From an uncultured Collinsella sp. (GTDB taxonomy: Bacteria > Actinomycetota > Coriobacteriia > Coriobacteriales > Coriobacteriaceae), in assembly GCA_900554135.1 (NCBI GenBank), contig USFU01000025.1, positions 1 through 15,398 of the forward strand: a stretch of 15,398 nucleotides of DNA. The letters are read 5' to 3'. A model generated the notes under the pieces. It was given only the letters and a program-made list of their open reading frames with translations. It was not told where the DNA came from and did not search any database. Position numbers and translations under genes: made by a program. Below, piece by piece: positions 1 to 7,820 of the stretch (the stretch's first letter is position 1; each line of letters opens with the position of its first letter).

Positions 1-26
1 TCATTCTAGTCTAGTGAGGTTGTTAG

Positions 27-293
27 CCGTCTATCTGCCGGATTGTTTCGGTGGGAGAGGCGATAGAGGTGGCGGCCGCGGGAATTCAATCTCATACGAC
101 CGCCGTTGAGGTAATTATCCACGAAGGACGAAAGAACCAAGTCAAGCGTATGCTTTCTGCAATTCATCACCCGGTGATCAAACTCCATCGCTCGACCTTT
201 GGGCCGCTCAGCCTCAATCGTGTCGACCGCGGCTCTTGGAGGCTGCTCGACCACGACGAAATCGACCTTCTTCTACATGCTGCAAAACACTAA
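27..293 (+). pseudogene. C-terminal fragment of RsuA/RluB-family pseudouridine synthase
   Basis: This is the 3' end of a 23S/16S rRNA pseudouridine synthase of the RsuA/RluB/RluE/RluF group, which isomerises uridine to pseudouridine in rRNA. The visible part has the family's C-terminal signature: a strand ending VEVIIHEGRKNQVKRML, then HHPVIKLHRSTFGPLSL and a final GSWRLL segment (compare E-G-R-x-x-Q-V-R-R-M in RluB). The catalytic Asp and the S4 domain would lie upstream. In the same frame there are stops at 12-14 (TAG), 15-17 (TGA) and 24-26 (TAG), so the frame is open only from 27; the first start-like codon is GTG at 51, with no clear ribosome site. Either the gene is decayed, or the first bases of the window carry sequence or assembly errors. 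An rluB gene just before cmk is a common order in Gram-positives, which supports the family call. No symbol is given because the diagnostic N-terminus is absent. Confidence 0.6.
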
Positions 294-326
294 CCAACCT
301 GATAGAAAGGCCTCTTGGAAACTATC

Positions 327-1010
327 ATGATTATCGCAATCGACGGACCCGCCGGATCGGGCAAATCGACCATCGCCAACCTCATCGCCGATCGATTGAA
401 GTTCGATAAGCTCGATACGGGAGCAATGTATCGCACCGTTGCGTTTGTCTGCGCTTCTTCTGGAATCGACCTCGATGACGAAAAGGCGGTGACCGCCCGT
501 GCAAACGATCTGACCATCACATTCGATACCATCGATGGCATGCAGCATGTCTTCGCCGATGGTAAAGACGTTTCTCGCGAAATCCGCACTCCAGAGACCG
601 ATCGTATCGTTTCCAAAGTTTCAGCCTATCCGGACGTGCGAAAGGCGCTTCTTCGATGCCAGCGCCATTTTGCCGCAACCCGCAATGTTGTCGCAGAGGG
701 TCGCGATATCGGCACCGTCGTATTCCCCAACGCACAGGTCAAAGTGTTCCTGACCGCCGACCCACGCGAGCGCGCCCGTCGCCGCGTGCTGCAGCGTCAC
801 CAAAATGACGCCCAGCCGCTCAGCGCAGAGCAGCTCGAGGCCGAGGTCGACGAAACCCTCGACGCCCTCAAACAGCGCGACAAACTCGATAGCAGCCGCG
901 AGGTCGCGCCGCTCGTTCCCGCCGAGGACGCGGTGCATGTCGACTCCACCGCCCACACCATCGACGAGGTCGTCCGCATTATCGAGGACCTCATCAACCA
1001 AAGGAGGTAG
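327..1010 (+). CDS. cmk: Cytidylate kinase
   Basis: Cytoplasmic (d)CMP kinase, which transfers the gamma phosphate of ATP to CMP or dCMP in pyrimidine nucleotide salvage. The 227-residue product is the usual length. A P-loop GPAGSGKST lies at residues 7-15, the LDTGAMYR nucleoside-binding segment at about 29-36, GRDIGTVVFP at about 125-134, the arginine-rich lid ADPRERARRR at about 144-153, and a C-terminal RDKLDSSREVAPL segment as in Cmk proteins. The ATG at 327 is preferred over an in-frame TTG at 315 because the protein then begins directly at the first beta strand (MIIAIDGPAG), as is typical; GGAA at 317-320 could act as the ribosome site. The gene ends 3 nt before the acyltransferase. 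Codon choice is split: the first half uses GGA, CGA, GCA and TCT freely, while the second half looks like the GC3-rich neighbours. Confidence 0.95.
   Translation: MIIAIDGPAGSGKSTIANLIADRLKFDKLDTGAMYRTVAFVCASSGIDLDDEKAVTARANDLTITFDTIDGMQHVFADGKDVSREIRTPETDRIVSKVSAYPDVRKALLRCQRHFAATRNVVAEGRDIGTVVFPNAQVKVFLTADPRERARRRVLQRHQNDAQPLSAEQLEAEVDETLDALKQRDKLDSSREVAPLVPAEDAVHVDSTAHTIDEVVRIIEDLINQRR
1000..1008 (+). promoter_or_regulatory. Strong Shine-Dalgarno site for the PlsC-like gene
   Basis: The bases AAAGGAGGT overlap the cmk stop codon (TAG 1008-1010) and lie 5 nt before the ATG at 1014. This is a near-perfect anti-16S match, fixes the downstream start, and indicates efficient re-initiation after cmk. 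Confidence 0.75.
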
Positions 1011-1013
1011 CCC

Positions 1014-1742
1014 ATGCGCCTGTTTAAGCAGACGCCCGAGGATTACTACAACGCCCCCTACGCCGAGTTCCCGGCGCTCATCCGCGGCACCGTCGTCGTG
1101 GTCATGGCTATTCTGTGGGTCTTCTCCAAGCTTATGTGGCGCTGGAAGGTCGAGGACGCCGACCTGCTGTTTGAGCGCCAGGAAGGCCGCGGCAGCGTAG
1201 TCATCTGCAACCACACCTCGATGGCCGAACTCTTGGCCGTGGAGACGGCGCTGTTCTTTGGCGGTCGCCGTATTCGCCCCATCTTTAAGTCCGAGTTTGC
1301 CAAGAGCAAGATCGTACGCTGGGCCTTTAGCCGCGTGGGCGGCATTCCCGTCGAGCGCGGCACCGCCGACATGAAGTGTCTGCGCGCCGCCCAGCATGCA
1401 CTGCAGCGCGGTGAGGATGTCCTGATCTTCCCCGAGGGTACGCGCATCCGCTCGCGCGAGATCAAGCCCGAGGTTCATGGCGGCTTTGCGCTCATCGCCC
1501 AGATGGGCAAGGCGCCCGTCAACCCGCTCGCCATCTGCGGCTGGTCCGATATTACGCCTGCGGGCAAAAAGCTCATGCGCCCCAAAAAGTGCTGGATCCG
1601 CGCCGGCAAGGCCATCTCGCTATCCGACGCACCGGCCCAGCTTAAGCGCAAGGAGCGCCTGGCATGGTTTGAGTCCGAGGCCATGAACCGCGTCTACGCC
1701 ATGCGCGACGAGCTGTGCGACGAGCATCCGGGCAGGTTCTAG
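1014..1742 (+). CDS. plsC: 1-acyl-sn-glycerol-3-phosphate acyltransferase family protein (PlsC-like)
   Basis: Membrane-associated acyltransferase of the PlsC/LPLAT family; the expected reaction is transfer of a second acyl chain to lysophosphatidic acid, giving phosphatidic acid. The 242-residue protein has a hydrophobic N-terminal segment (about residues 23-40), the family's motif I as NHTSMAE (66-72), motif II as GGIPVERG (109-116), motif III FPEGTR (139-144) and a motif IV-like APVNPLAI stretch. One oddity: motif I is HX4E (His67, Glu72) rather than the usual HX4D, so the charge-relay acid is replaced by the homologous glutamate. The start at 1014 is fixed by an excellent ribosome site. 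The gene lies 3 nt after cmk and 2 nt before ispH, and plsY, gpsA and pgsA elsewhere in the window fit a lipid role. Its exact acceptor could differ from lysophosphatidate, and the symbol is by family. Confidence 0.85.
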   Translation: MRLFKQTPEDYYNAPYAEFPALIRGTVVVVMAILWVFSKLMWRWKVEDADLLFERQEGRGSVVICNHTSMAELLAVETALFFGGRRIRPIFKSEFAKSKIVRWAFSRVGGIPVERGTADMKCLRAAQHALQRGEDVLIFPEGTRIRSREIKPEVHGGFALIAQMGKAPVNPLAICGWSDITPAGKKLMRPKKCWIRAGKAISLSDAPAQLKRKERLAWFESEAMNRVYAMRDELCDEHPGRF

Positions 1743-1744
1743 CC

Positions 1745-2641
1745 ATGTGTGAGAACGTCATGAATACTGCCGCGACCGCCGCTGAGGAGGTCGTCCCCGC
1801 CATAGAAATCGCTGCCCACGCCGGCACCTGCTACGGCGTGCAACGCGCGCTCGACATGGCGTTGGCCGCCGCACCGCAGGCAGGGGAGTGCGCTCAGGTC
1901 CACACGCTGGGCCCGCTCATCCATAATCCCATCGTGGTACGCGAGCTCGCAGAGGCAGGCGTTGGTCTGGCAGACACCTTGGACGACGCCGCATCGGGCA
2001 CCGTGATCATCCGCGCCCACGGTGTGGTGCCGCAGGTCATTGATGCCGCTCGCGAACGCGGTCTTACCGTGGTCGACGCCACCTGCCCCTACGTGAAGAA
2101 GGTCCATGTGGCGGCCGAGCGCCTGGTGCACGAGGGCTACCGCGTGATCGTCGTGGGCGAGCCAGGCCACCCCGAGGTCGAGGGCATTCTGGGCCACGCC
2201 GGTGATGACGCGCAGGTCGTGAGTTACGCCGCCGATGCGGACGCGCTGCCGCTCAAGGGCAAGGTGGGCCTGGTTGTGCAGACCACCCAAACCGCGCAGA
2301 ACCTGGCCGAGGTTGTGGCCTCCATCACCCCACGCGTGCAGGAACTGCGCGTGATCAACACCATCTGCGCTGCCACGAGCGAGCGCCAGCAGGCGGCGGC
2401 AACCCTTGCCAACCGCTGTGATTGCATGGTTGTCGTGGGCGGAAAGAATTCGGGCAACACGCGCCGCCTGGCGCAGATTTGTGCCGATGTCTGCGAGAAC
2501 ACGCATCACATCGAGGAAGCTTCCGAGCTCGAGGCCACCTGGTTTGCCAACGCGCGCCACATCGGCATCACTGCCGGAGCCTCCACCCCGCAAGAACACA
2601 TCGAACGCGCCGTTGCGCGCATCAAGGAGCTTTGCCGCTAA
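1745..2641 (+). CDS. ispH: 4-hydroxy-3-methylbut-2-enyl diphosphate reductase
   Basis: Last enzyme of the MEP isoprenoid pathway: a 4Fe-4S protein that reductively dehydroxylates HMBPP to IPP and DMAPP in the cytoplasm. The 298-residue product carries the three conserved cluster cysteines: Cys29 in GTCYGVQRA, Cys114 in DATCPYVKKVH and Cys208 in NTICAATSERQ. Substrate-binding residues are also present: His60-Asn61 (LIHNP), His92 (RAHGV), His142 with Glu144 (GHPEVEG), the SGNTRRL segment and GITAGASTP near the C-terminus. The ATG at 1745 lies 2 nt after the plsC stop; a second ATG at 1760 is equally possible, since both precede the conserved core and neither has a strong ribosome site. The presence of ispH implies MEP rather than mevalonate isoprenoid synthesis and a low-potential electron donor. 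Confidence 0.95.
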   Translation: MCENVMNTAATAAEEVVPAIEIAAHAGTCYGVQRALDMALAAAPQAGECAQVHTLGPLIHNPIVVRELAEAGVGLADTLDDAASGTVIIRAHGVVPQVIDAARERGLTVVDATCPYVKKVHVAAERLVHEGYRVIVVGEPGHPEVEGILGHAGDDAQVVSYAADADALPLKGKVGLVVQTTQTAQNLAEVVASITPRVQELRVINTICAATSERQQAAATLANRCDCMVVVGGKNSGNTRRLAQICADVCENTHHIEEASELEATWFANARHIGITAGASTPQEHIERAVARIKELCR

Positions 2642-2643
2642 TC

Positions 2644-4086
2644 ATGGACCAGACCGTACCCGCATACGCCGCCGAGGTGGCCGATTACGGGCGCAGCCGC
2701 GACCCCGAGCCGGGTGAGGGCGCGCTCGTTAAAAACGTGCGTCCCGAATCGCCCGCATGGGATGTGGGTATCGAGCCGGGCATGCGCGTGCTCACGGTCA
2801 ACGGCGAGCGGCTGACCGATATGATCGTGTGGCTCTGGGAGGCAGATGACGACACCGTCGAGCTGGAGGTATTCGATCCGCGCGACGGCACTGTCACCCC
2901 CGTGGAGCTCGACCGCTTCCCGGGAGAGGACTGGGGCCTTGAGTTCGACGGCCCCATCTTTGACGGCATGCGTACCTGCGTAAACGCCTGCGTATTCTGC
3001 TTTATGACCATGCTGCCCAAGGGCGGTCGTTCCACGCTCTACATTCGCGACGACGACTACCGCCTGAGCTTTCTACAGGGCAACTTCGTCACGCTCACGA
3101 ACCTCACGGACGAAGACGTGCAAAACGTTATCGACCGCAACATGAGCCCCATGAACGTGTCGGTCCACGCCGTAAGCCCCGACGTACGCCGCCGCATGAT
3201 GGGCCGTAACGCCCAGCGCGGCATGGACGTGCTTGAGGCCATCATGGCCGCCGGCATCGAGATTCACGCGCAGATCGTTTTGTGCCCCGGCATGAACGAC
3301 GGCGAGGAGCTGGAAAAGACCCTGCGCTTTTGCGAGGAGCATGAACAGATCACGAGCCTGGGTATCGTGCCGCTCGGTTTTACCAAGCACCAAAATCGCT
3401 TTAGCTGGTCCTACAGCGACAAGCCCGAGCTGGCGCGCGAGACTATCGCCATGATCCGACCCTTCCAGGACCGCGCGTACGAGCGCTTTGGCCGCCACAC
3501 CTTTCAGATGAGCGACGAGTTCTACCTGGACGCCGGCATCGAGCCGCCCGAGGCCGATTTCTACGACGGCTACCCGCAGTACTACGACGGCATCGGCATG
3601 ATCCGCTCGTATCTGGACGAGACCGACAACGTTCTTGCCGCCGACGCCGAGCGTCTGGCCCGCGTCCGCGAGGCAATCGCCGCCCGTGGCCAGCGCCTGC
3701 TGTGCCTCTCGGGCGCCAGCGCTCGCGATACCGTGGCGCGCTTCGTGGAGTCCCCACACGGCCTTTCCGGCGCCGTCACGGCCATCAAGAACCGCTACTT
3801 TGGCGGTAACGTGGACGTGACCGGCCTCATCGTCGCGAGCGACATCCTGGAGCAGCTGCCGCAAGATCTGTCGGGGGTTATGCTCTTTGTGCCTAAGCTC
3901 ATGTTCAACGCTGACGGCATGACGCTTGACGAGTATCATCGTGACGATTTACTCGCAAGCCTTACCAGTCGCGGCGCCGAGGTTCATGTGGTGTCGACCA
4001 TGCCGCATGAGCTGCTCGATACCCTGGAGCACATCCTTGGCATTGTGCCTGCCGACTCTACTAATTCCGCTGACCCTATCCATTAA
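2644..4086 (+). CDS. DUF512 family protein with PDZ domain and radical-SAM-like iron-sulfur core
   Basis: A 480-residue member of the DUF512 family, whose biochemical function I do not know to be established. Residues about 25-90 form a PDZ-like domain (GALVKNVRPESPAWDVGIEPG, then VLTVNGERL). A radical-SAM-type cysteine motif follows, Cys112-x3-Cys116-x2-Cys119 in the segment CVNACVFC, and then the strongly conserved MLPKGGRSTLYIRDDDYRLSF stretch typical of the family. A TIM-barrel-like middle (VSVHAVSPDVRRRMMG, VLCPGMNDGEEL, GIVPLGFTKHQ) leads to the DUF512 C-terminal part. The ATG at 2644 lies 2 nt after the ispH stop; AAGGAG at 2624-2629 is a rather distant ribosome site. A longer upstream reading frame overlaps ispH but adds no family sequence, so I reject it. 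The gene is followed at once by der, a pairing also known from other Gram-positives. Confidence 0.9.
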   Translation: MDQTVPAYAAEVADYGRSRDPEPGEGALVKNVRPESPAWDVGIEPGMRVLTVNGERLTDMIVWLWEADDDTVELEVFDPRDGTVTPVELDRFPGEDWGLEFDGPIFDGMRTCVNACVFCFMTMLPKGGRSTLYIRDDDYRLSFLQGNFVTLTNLTDEDVQNVIDRNMSPMNVSVHAVSPDVRRRMMGRNAQRGMDVLEAIMAAGIEIHAQIVLCPGMNDGEELEKTLRFCEEHEQITSLGIVPLGFTKHQNRFSWSYSDKPELARETIAMIRPFQDRAYERFGRHTFQMSDEFYLDAGIEPPEADFYDGYPQYYDGIGMIRSYLDETDNVLAADAERLARVREAIAARGQRLLCLSGASARDTVARFVESPHGLSGAVTAIKNRYFGGNVDVTGLIVASDILEQLPQDLSGVMLFVPKLMFNADGMTLDEYHRDDLLASLTSRGAEVHVVSTMPHELLDTLEHILGIVPADSTNSADPIH

Positions 4087-4096
4087 AGGAGAGCAG

Positions 4097-5431
4097 ATGA
4101 AACCTATCGTCGCCGTCGTCGGACGCCCCAACGTGGGCAAGTCCACGCTCGTTAACCGCCTGGCCCAGACCTCGGACGCCATCGTCCACGAGTCCCGCGG
4201 CGTCACGCGCGACCGCTCGTATCACACGGCCGATTGGAACGGCCGCGAGTTCACCATCGTCGACACGGGCGGCATCGAGCCGCTCAAGAGCGATGACGTG
4301 TTTGCCACGTCCATCCGCGACCAGGCACTCGCCGCCGCCGAGGAAGCCGCCGTCATCCTGTTTGTGGTCGACGGCCGCACCGGCGTCACCGAGGAGGACG
4401 AATCGGTCGCCCGCATGCTCAAGCGCTGCGACAAGCCGGTTTTTCTGCTGGTGAACAAGCTCGACAACCCCGATCGCGAGAACGACAGCATCTGGGAGTT
4501 CTATTCGCTCGGCATCGGTGAGCCCACGCCGCTGTCGGCCCTGCACGGCCATGGCACGGGCGACCTGCTCGATGACATCGTGGCCCTGCTTCCGGAGGAA
4601 GAGGACGAGGTCGCAGACGAGTTCCCCGACGCGCTCAACGTGGCCATTATCGGCCGCCCCAACGCCGGTAAGTCGTCGCTGTTCAACCGCATCCTGGGAG
4701 CCGACCGCTCCATCGTGTCGAACATTGCCGGCACCACGCGCGATGCCATCGATACCGTCGTCGAGCGCGACGGCAAGCACTACCGCATGGTCGACACCGC
4801 GGGCATTCGCAAGAAGAGCACCGTGTACGAGAACATCGAGTACTACTCCATGGTCCGTGGCCTGCGCGCCATCGACCGCGCCGACGTGGCGCTGCTCGTC
4901 GTCGACTCCTCCGTGGGCGTTACCGAGCAGGACCAGAAGGTCATGGGTCTTGCCATCGAGCGCGGCTGCGCCATCGTGGTGCTGCTCAACAAGTGGGACC
5001 TGCTCGACGATGACCGCAAGCGTGAGGCCTGCATGGAGACCATCGACCGCCGTCTGGGCGTCATGGCTCCCTGGGCCCAGTACCTGCGCATCTCTGCCCT
5101 GACCGGCCGCAGCGTCGAGAAGATCTGGGCGATGGTCGACGCTGCCGAGAAGACGCGCTCGCAAAAGATCAGCACCTCGCGCCTCAACACGTTCCTCACC
5201 GACCTGCGCGAGTTCGGTCATACCGTGGTGGACGGCAAGCGCCGCCTGCGCATGCACTACGTGACCCAGACGGGCGTCAACCCGCCGACGTTCACGTTCT
5301 TCGTCAACCACAGCGACCTGGTCAATGACACCTACCAGCGTTACGTGGAGAACCGCATGCGCTCGACCTTCGACTTCGCCGGTACGCCCATTCGACTCTT
5401 CTTTAGGAAGAAGGAGCAAAAGGATGCTTAA
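4097..5431 (+). CDS. der: Ribosome biogenesis GTPase Der (EngA)
   Basis: Tandem-GTPase assembly factor that binds the 50S ribosomal subunit during maturation. The 444-residue protein has two complete G domains and a C-terminal KH-like domain. G domain 1 shows P-loop GRPNVGKST at 9-17, DTGG at 56-59 and NKLD at 120-123. G domain 2 shows GRPNAGKSS at 186-194, DTAG at 233-236 and NKWD at 298-301. Between them is an acidic linker (PEEEDEVADEFPD). The KH-like domain, about 350-440, includes GVNPPTFTFFVNH and NRMRSTFDFAGTPIRLFFR, typical of Der. The ATG at 4097 follows AAAGGAGA at 4085-4092 directly after the upstream stop, and the protein then begins at the first beta strand. The last 8 nt overlap plsY. 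Confidence 0.97.
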   Translation: MKPIVAVVGRPNVGKSTLVNRLAQTSDAIVHESRGVTRDRSYHTADWNGREFTIVDTGGIEPLKSDDVFATSIRDQALAAAEEAAVILFVVDGRTGVTEEDESVARMLKRCDKPVFLLVNKLDNPDRENDSIWEFYSLGIGEPTPLSALHGHGTGDLLDDIVALLPEEEDEVADEFPDALNVAIIGRPNAGKSSLFNRILGADRSIVSNIAGTTRDAIDTVVERDGKHYRMVDTAGIRKKSTVYENIEYYSMVRGLRAIDRADVALLVVDSSVGVTEQDQKVMGLAIERGCAIVVLLNKWDLLDDDRKREACMETIDRRLGVMAPWAQYLRISALTGRSVEKIWAMVDAAEKTRSQKISTSRLNTFLTDLREFGHTVVDGKRRLRMHYVTQTGVNPPTFTFFVNHSDLVNDTYQRYVENRMRSTFDFAGTPIRLFFRKKEQKDA

Positions 5432-6107
5432 TCCGATCCTGCTGACCGCCATCTGCGCCGTGGTCTCGTTCTTTATCGGGGCGATTCCGTTTGGCCTGAT
5501 CCTGGGCCGCGTGTTCTACCACACCGACATTCGCAAGGCGGGCTCCGGCAACATCGGCACCACCAACGCCCTGCGCGTAGCCGGCCCCAAGGTGGCCGCG
5601 CTCACGCTGCTGTTCGACTGCCTTAAGGGCGCCATCTGCGTCCTTATCGCGCGTCCGCTCATCGCGAGCGTGGGCTATGGCTTTCCGCCGAGCATCATGG
5701 CTCCCGGTGCCGCCGGTGACTGGATGATCGGCGTCATTTGCCTGGCTGCCGTGTGGGGACACATCTTCTCGCCCTACCTTAACTTCCACGGCGGCAAGGG
5801 TATCGCCGTGGGCTTGGGCGTGATTCTTGCCTGGTACTGGCCCATTGGTCTGTCGCTGCTGGGTATGTTTATCGTTGCCGTCGCCATCACCAAGTTTGTG
5901 TCGGTGGGCTCGCTTGCCGCCGCCATCGGTCTTCCCATCGCTGCCTGTGCGGTCTTTCCGTACAGCAGCCTGGGCCTCAAGTTTTGCATGGCGATGATCG
6001 GCATCACCGTAGTGTGGGCCCATCGCGCGAACATCAAAAAGCTCATGACCGGTAAGGAGTCCAAGCTCTCGTTTACCAAGCGCGTCACAGAGCCCGATGA
6101 TAAATAG
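5424..6107 (+). CDS. plsY: Glycerol-3-phosphate acyltransferase PlsY
   Basis: Integral membrane enzyme that acylates glycerol-3-phosphate from acyl-phosphate (made by PlsX, which is not in this window), giving lysophosphatidic acid. The 227-residue protein is strongly hydrophobic with several membrane spans and carries the three family motifs: IPFGLILGR followed by GSGNIGTTNALR at about 41-52, then the central HIFSPYLNFHGGKGIAVGLG segment, and a C-terminal HRANIKKL stretch (compare HrxNI in PlsY). The ATG at 5424 overlaps the der stop by 8 nt and has AAGGAG at 5411-5416 as its ribosome site, so translation is probably coupled to der. The next gene, gpsA, supplies its acceptor substrate, and the acyltransferase at 1014 would use its product. 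Confidence 0.95.
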   Translation: MLNPILLTAICAVVSFFIGAIPFGLILGRVFYHTDIRKAGSGNIGTTNALRVAGPKVAALTLLFDCLKGAICVLIARPLIASVGYGFPPSIMAPGAAGDWMIGVICLAAVWGHIFSPYLNFHGGKGIAVGLGVILAWYWPIGLSLLGMFIVAVAITKFVSVGSLAAAIGLPIAACAVFPYSSLGLKFCMAMIGITVVWAHRANIKKLMTGKESKLSFTKRVTEPDDK

Positions 6108-6116
6108 GAGAGAGTC

Positions 6117-7124
6117 ATGAATGTTGCGCTGATTGGCTCCGGCTCCTGGGGAACCGCCGTCGCCGGCCTTGCCGCCGCGCGAGCCGCGCGCGTGACCATG
6201 TGGGCTCATAGCGAGCAGACGGCCGCCGGCATTAACGGCGAGCACCGTAATCCCCGCTATCTGGTGGACTACGTGCTGCCGGAAAATGTTGGCGCCACCA
6301 CGGACCTGGCCCAGGCGCTCGACGGCGCCGAGGCCATCATCTTTGCCGTGCCCTCGACGCACCTGCGCAACGTCTGCCACCAGGCGGCGCCTTTCATCGC
6401 GGAAAGGACGCCTGTTCTGTGCCTCACCAAGGGCATCGAGCCCGATTCCGGACTGCTCATGAGCGAGGTCATTGCCAGCGAGATCGGCAACGAGGCGCGC
6501 GTGGCGGCGCTCTCGGGTCCCAACCATGCCGAGGAAATCTGCCGCGGCGGACTTTCGGCCGCCGTCATCGCCAGTAAAGACCAGCAGGTGGGGGAGACCT
6601 TTAAGGAGCTGCTGCTTTCCACGGACTTCCGCATCTACCTGTCGCAGGACATGACCGGCGTCGAGGTCTGCGGCGCCATGAAAAACGTCATCGCCATCGT
6701 GTGCGGCATCTCAGCCGGCTCAGGTGCGGGCGATAACACGCTCGCTCTCATCATGACACGCGGCCTGGCCGAGATCAGCCGCCTGGTGCACGCCCGCGGC
6801 GGCCAGGCCATGACCTGCATGGGGCTTGCCGGAATGGGCGACCTTATCGCCACCTGCACTTCGGAGCATTCGCGCAACCGCACCTTTGGCTACGAGTTCG
6901 CTCATGGCGTGTCGCTCGACGAGTACCAGGCCCGCACGCATATGGTGGTCGAAGGTGCCGTCGCGGCCCGCAGCGTCAGCGAGCTCGCCCGTTCACTGGG
7001 CGTAGACATTCCGCTCACCTTTGCCGTGGAGCAAACGCTCTACAACGGTGTTACTTTGGATAGGGCGCTCGAGATTCTCACCGACCGCGTCCCCTCTCAA
7101 GAGTTCTACGGACTCGCCGACTAA
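6117..7124 (+). CDS. gpsA: NAD(P)-dependent glycerol-3-phosphate dehydrogenase
   Basis: Cytoplasmic enzyme that reduces dihydroxyacetone phosphate to sn-glycerol-3-phosphate for phospholipid synthesis. The 335-residue product is the normal length. The N-terminal Rossmann motif is GSGSWGTA (7-14), followed by the family segments FAVPSTHLR, LTKGIEPDSG (103-112) and LSGPNHAEEICRG (132-144). The catalytic lysine is Lys189 in CGAMKNVIAI, and the C-terminal helical domain has AGDNTLALIMTRGLAEI and GLAGMGDLIATCTS with SRNRTFG. The ATG at 6117 is preceded by a GGAGAG ribosome site in AATAGGAGAGAG just after the plsY stop. Its position directly behind plsY, whose substrate it makes, is a clear functional pairing. 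Confidence 0.97.
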   Translation: MNVALIGSGSWGTAVAGLAAARAARVTMWAHSEQTAAGINGEHRNPRYLVDYVLPENVGATTDLAQALDGAEAIIFAVPSTHLRNVCHQAAPFIAERTPVLCLTKGIEPDSGLLMSEVIASEIGNEARVAALSGPNHAEEICRGGLSAAVIASKDQQVGETFKELLLSTDFRIYLSQDMTGVEVCGAMKNVIAIVCGISAGSGAGDNTLALIMTRGLAEISRLVHARGGQAMTCMGLAGMGDLIATCTSEHSRNRTFGYEFAHGVSLDEYQARTHMVVEGAVAARSVSELARSLGVDIPLTFAVEQTLYNGVTLDRALEILTDRVPSQEFYGLAD

Positions 7125-7142
7125 CGCAGAAAGGCTACTAAC

Positions 7143-7814
7143 ATGGGTTCCATCAAAATCGCTCCGTCCATCCTTTCGGCCGACATGGCCAACCTCAAAG
7201 GCGAGCTCGACAAGATCGCCGGTGCCGACTACGTGCACTTCGATGTCATGGACGGTCACTTTACCGGCAACCTGACCTTTGGCGTTGACATCCTTAAGGC
7301 CGTCAAGCGCTCCACCGATGTACCGGTCGACGCGCACCTGATGGTGTCGAACCCCGATGAGACGGTCGATTGGTACGCAGACGCCGGCGCCGACATGATC
7401 ACCGTGCACTACGAGGCCTCCACGCACCTGCACCGCACGCTCACCCATCTGCAGCAGCGCGGCGTCAAGGCCGGTGTGGTGCTCAACCCCGCCACGCCCG
7501 TCTGCGTGCTCGAAAGCATCATCGACGTTGTCGATATGGTGCTGCTGATGAGCGTGAACCCCGGCTTTGGCGGCCAGAGCTTTATCCCCCGTACCATCGC
7601 CAAACTGCACGAGCTTACGGCCATGTGCGAGCGTCACGGCGTTTCGCCCCTCATCGAGGTCGACGGTGGTATTTCTTCCAAGAACATCGCAGACGTCGTC
7701 AAGGCCGGCGCCAACGTGCTCGTAGCCGGCTCCGCCGTATTTAAGTCCGAAGATCCCGCTGCCGAGGTTGCGCTGCTGCAGAAGCTGGGCAACGAGGCCG
7801 CACAGGAGGCATAA
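7143..7814 (+). CDS. rpe: Ribulose-phosphate 3-epimerase
   Basis: TIM-barrel epimerase that interconverts ribulose-5-phosphate and xylulose-5-phosphate in the non-oxidative pentose phosphate pathway. The 223-residue protein has the SILSAD motif at 9-14, metal-binding His33 and Asp35 in VHFDVMDGHF, His65 in DAHLMV, the phosphate-loop region MSVNPGFGGQSF at about 136-147, and the second catalytic acid Asp174 in EVDGGIS. After MDGHF the family usually reads VPN, whereas this protein has TGN, a mild departure near the active site. The ribosome site AGAAAGG at 7128-7134 sits 8 nt before the ATG. The gene follows gpsA by 18 nt and precedes the cysteine desulfurase by 6 nt, so shared transcription is likely. 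Confidence 0.96.
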   Translation: MGSIKIAPSILSADMANLKGELDKIAGADYVHFDVMDGHFTGNLTFGVDILKAVKRSTDVPVDAHLMVSNPDETVDWYADAGADMITVHYEASTHLHRTLTHLQQRGVKAGVVLNPATPVCVLESIIDVVDMVLLMSVNPGFGGQSFIPRTIAKLHELTAMCERHGVSPLIEVDGGISSKNIADVVKAGANVLVAGSAVFKSEDPAAEVALLQKLGNEAAQEA

Positions 7815-7820
7815 ACCCTT

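Noticed and set aside
71..87. Adjacent NotI and EcoRI sites (GGCGGCCGCGGGAATTC) that look like a cloning-vector polylinker.
   Set aside because: From memory this 17-nt string also occurs in T-vector polylinkers, but the bases on both sides do not continue as vector, and the string lies in frame inside a plausible pseudouridine synthase sequence. Chance in GC-rich DNA is more likely; a vector-database search would settle it.
2422..2643. An N-terminal extension of the DUF512 frame back into ispH.
   Set aside because: The added residues are arginine- and histidine-rich out-of-frame ispH sequence with no family similarity; the ATG at 2644 gives the normal start.
3926..4096. An upstream extension of the der frame overlapping the DUF512 gene.
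   Set aside because: Der proteins begin directly at the first G-domain strand, and the ATG at 4097 has an excellent ribosome site.
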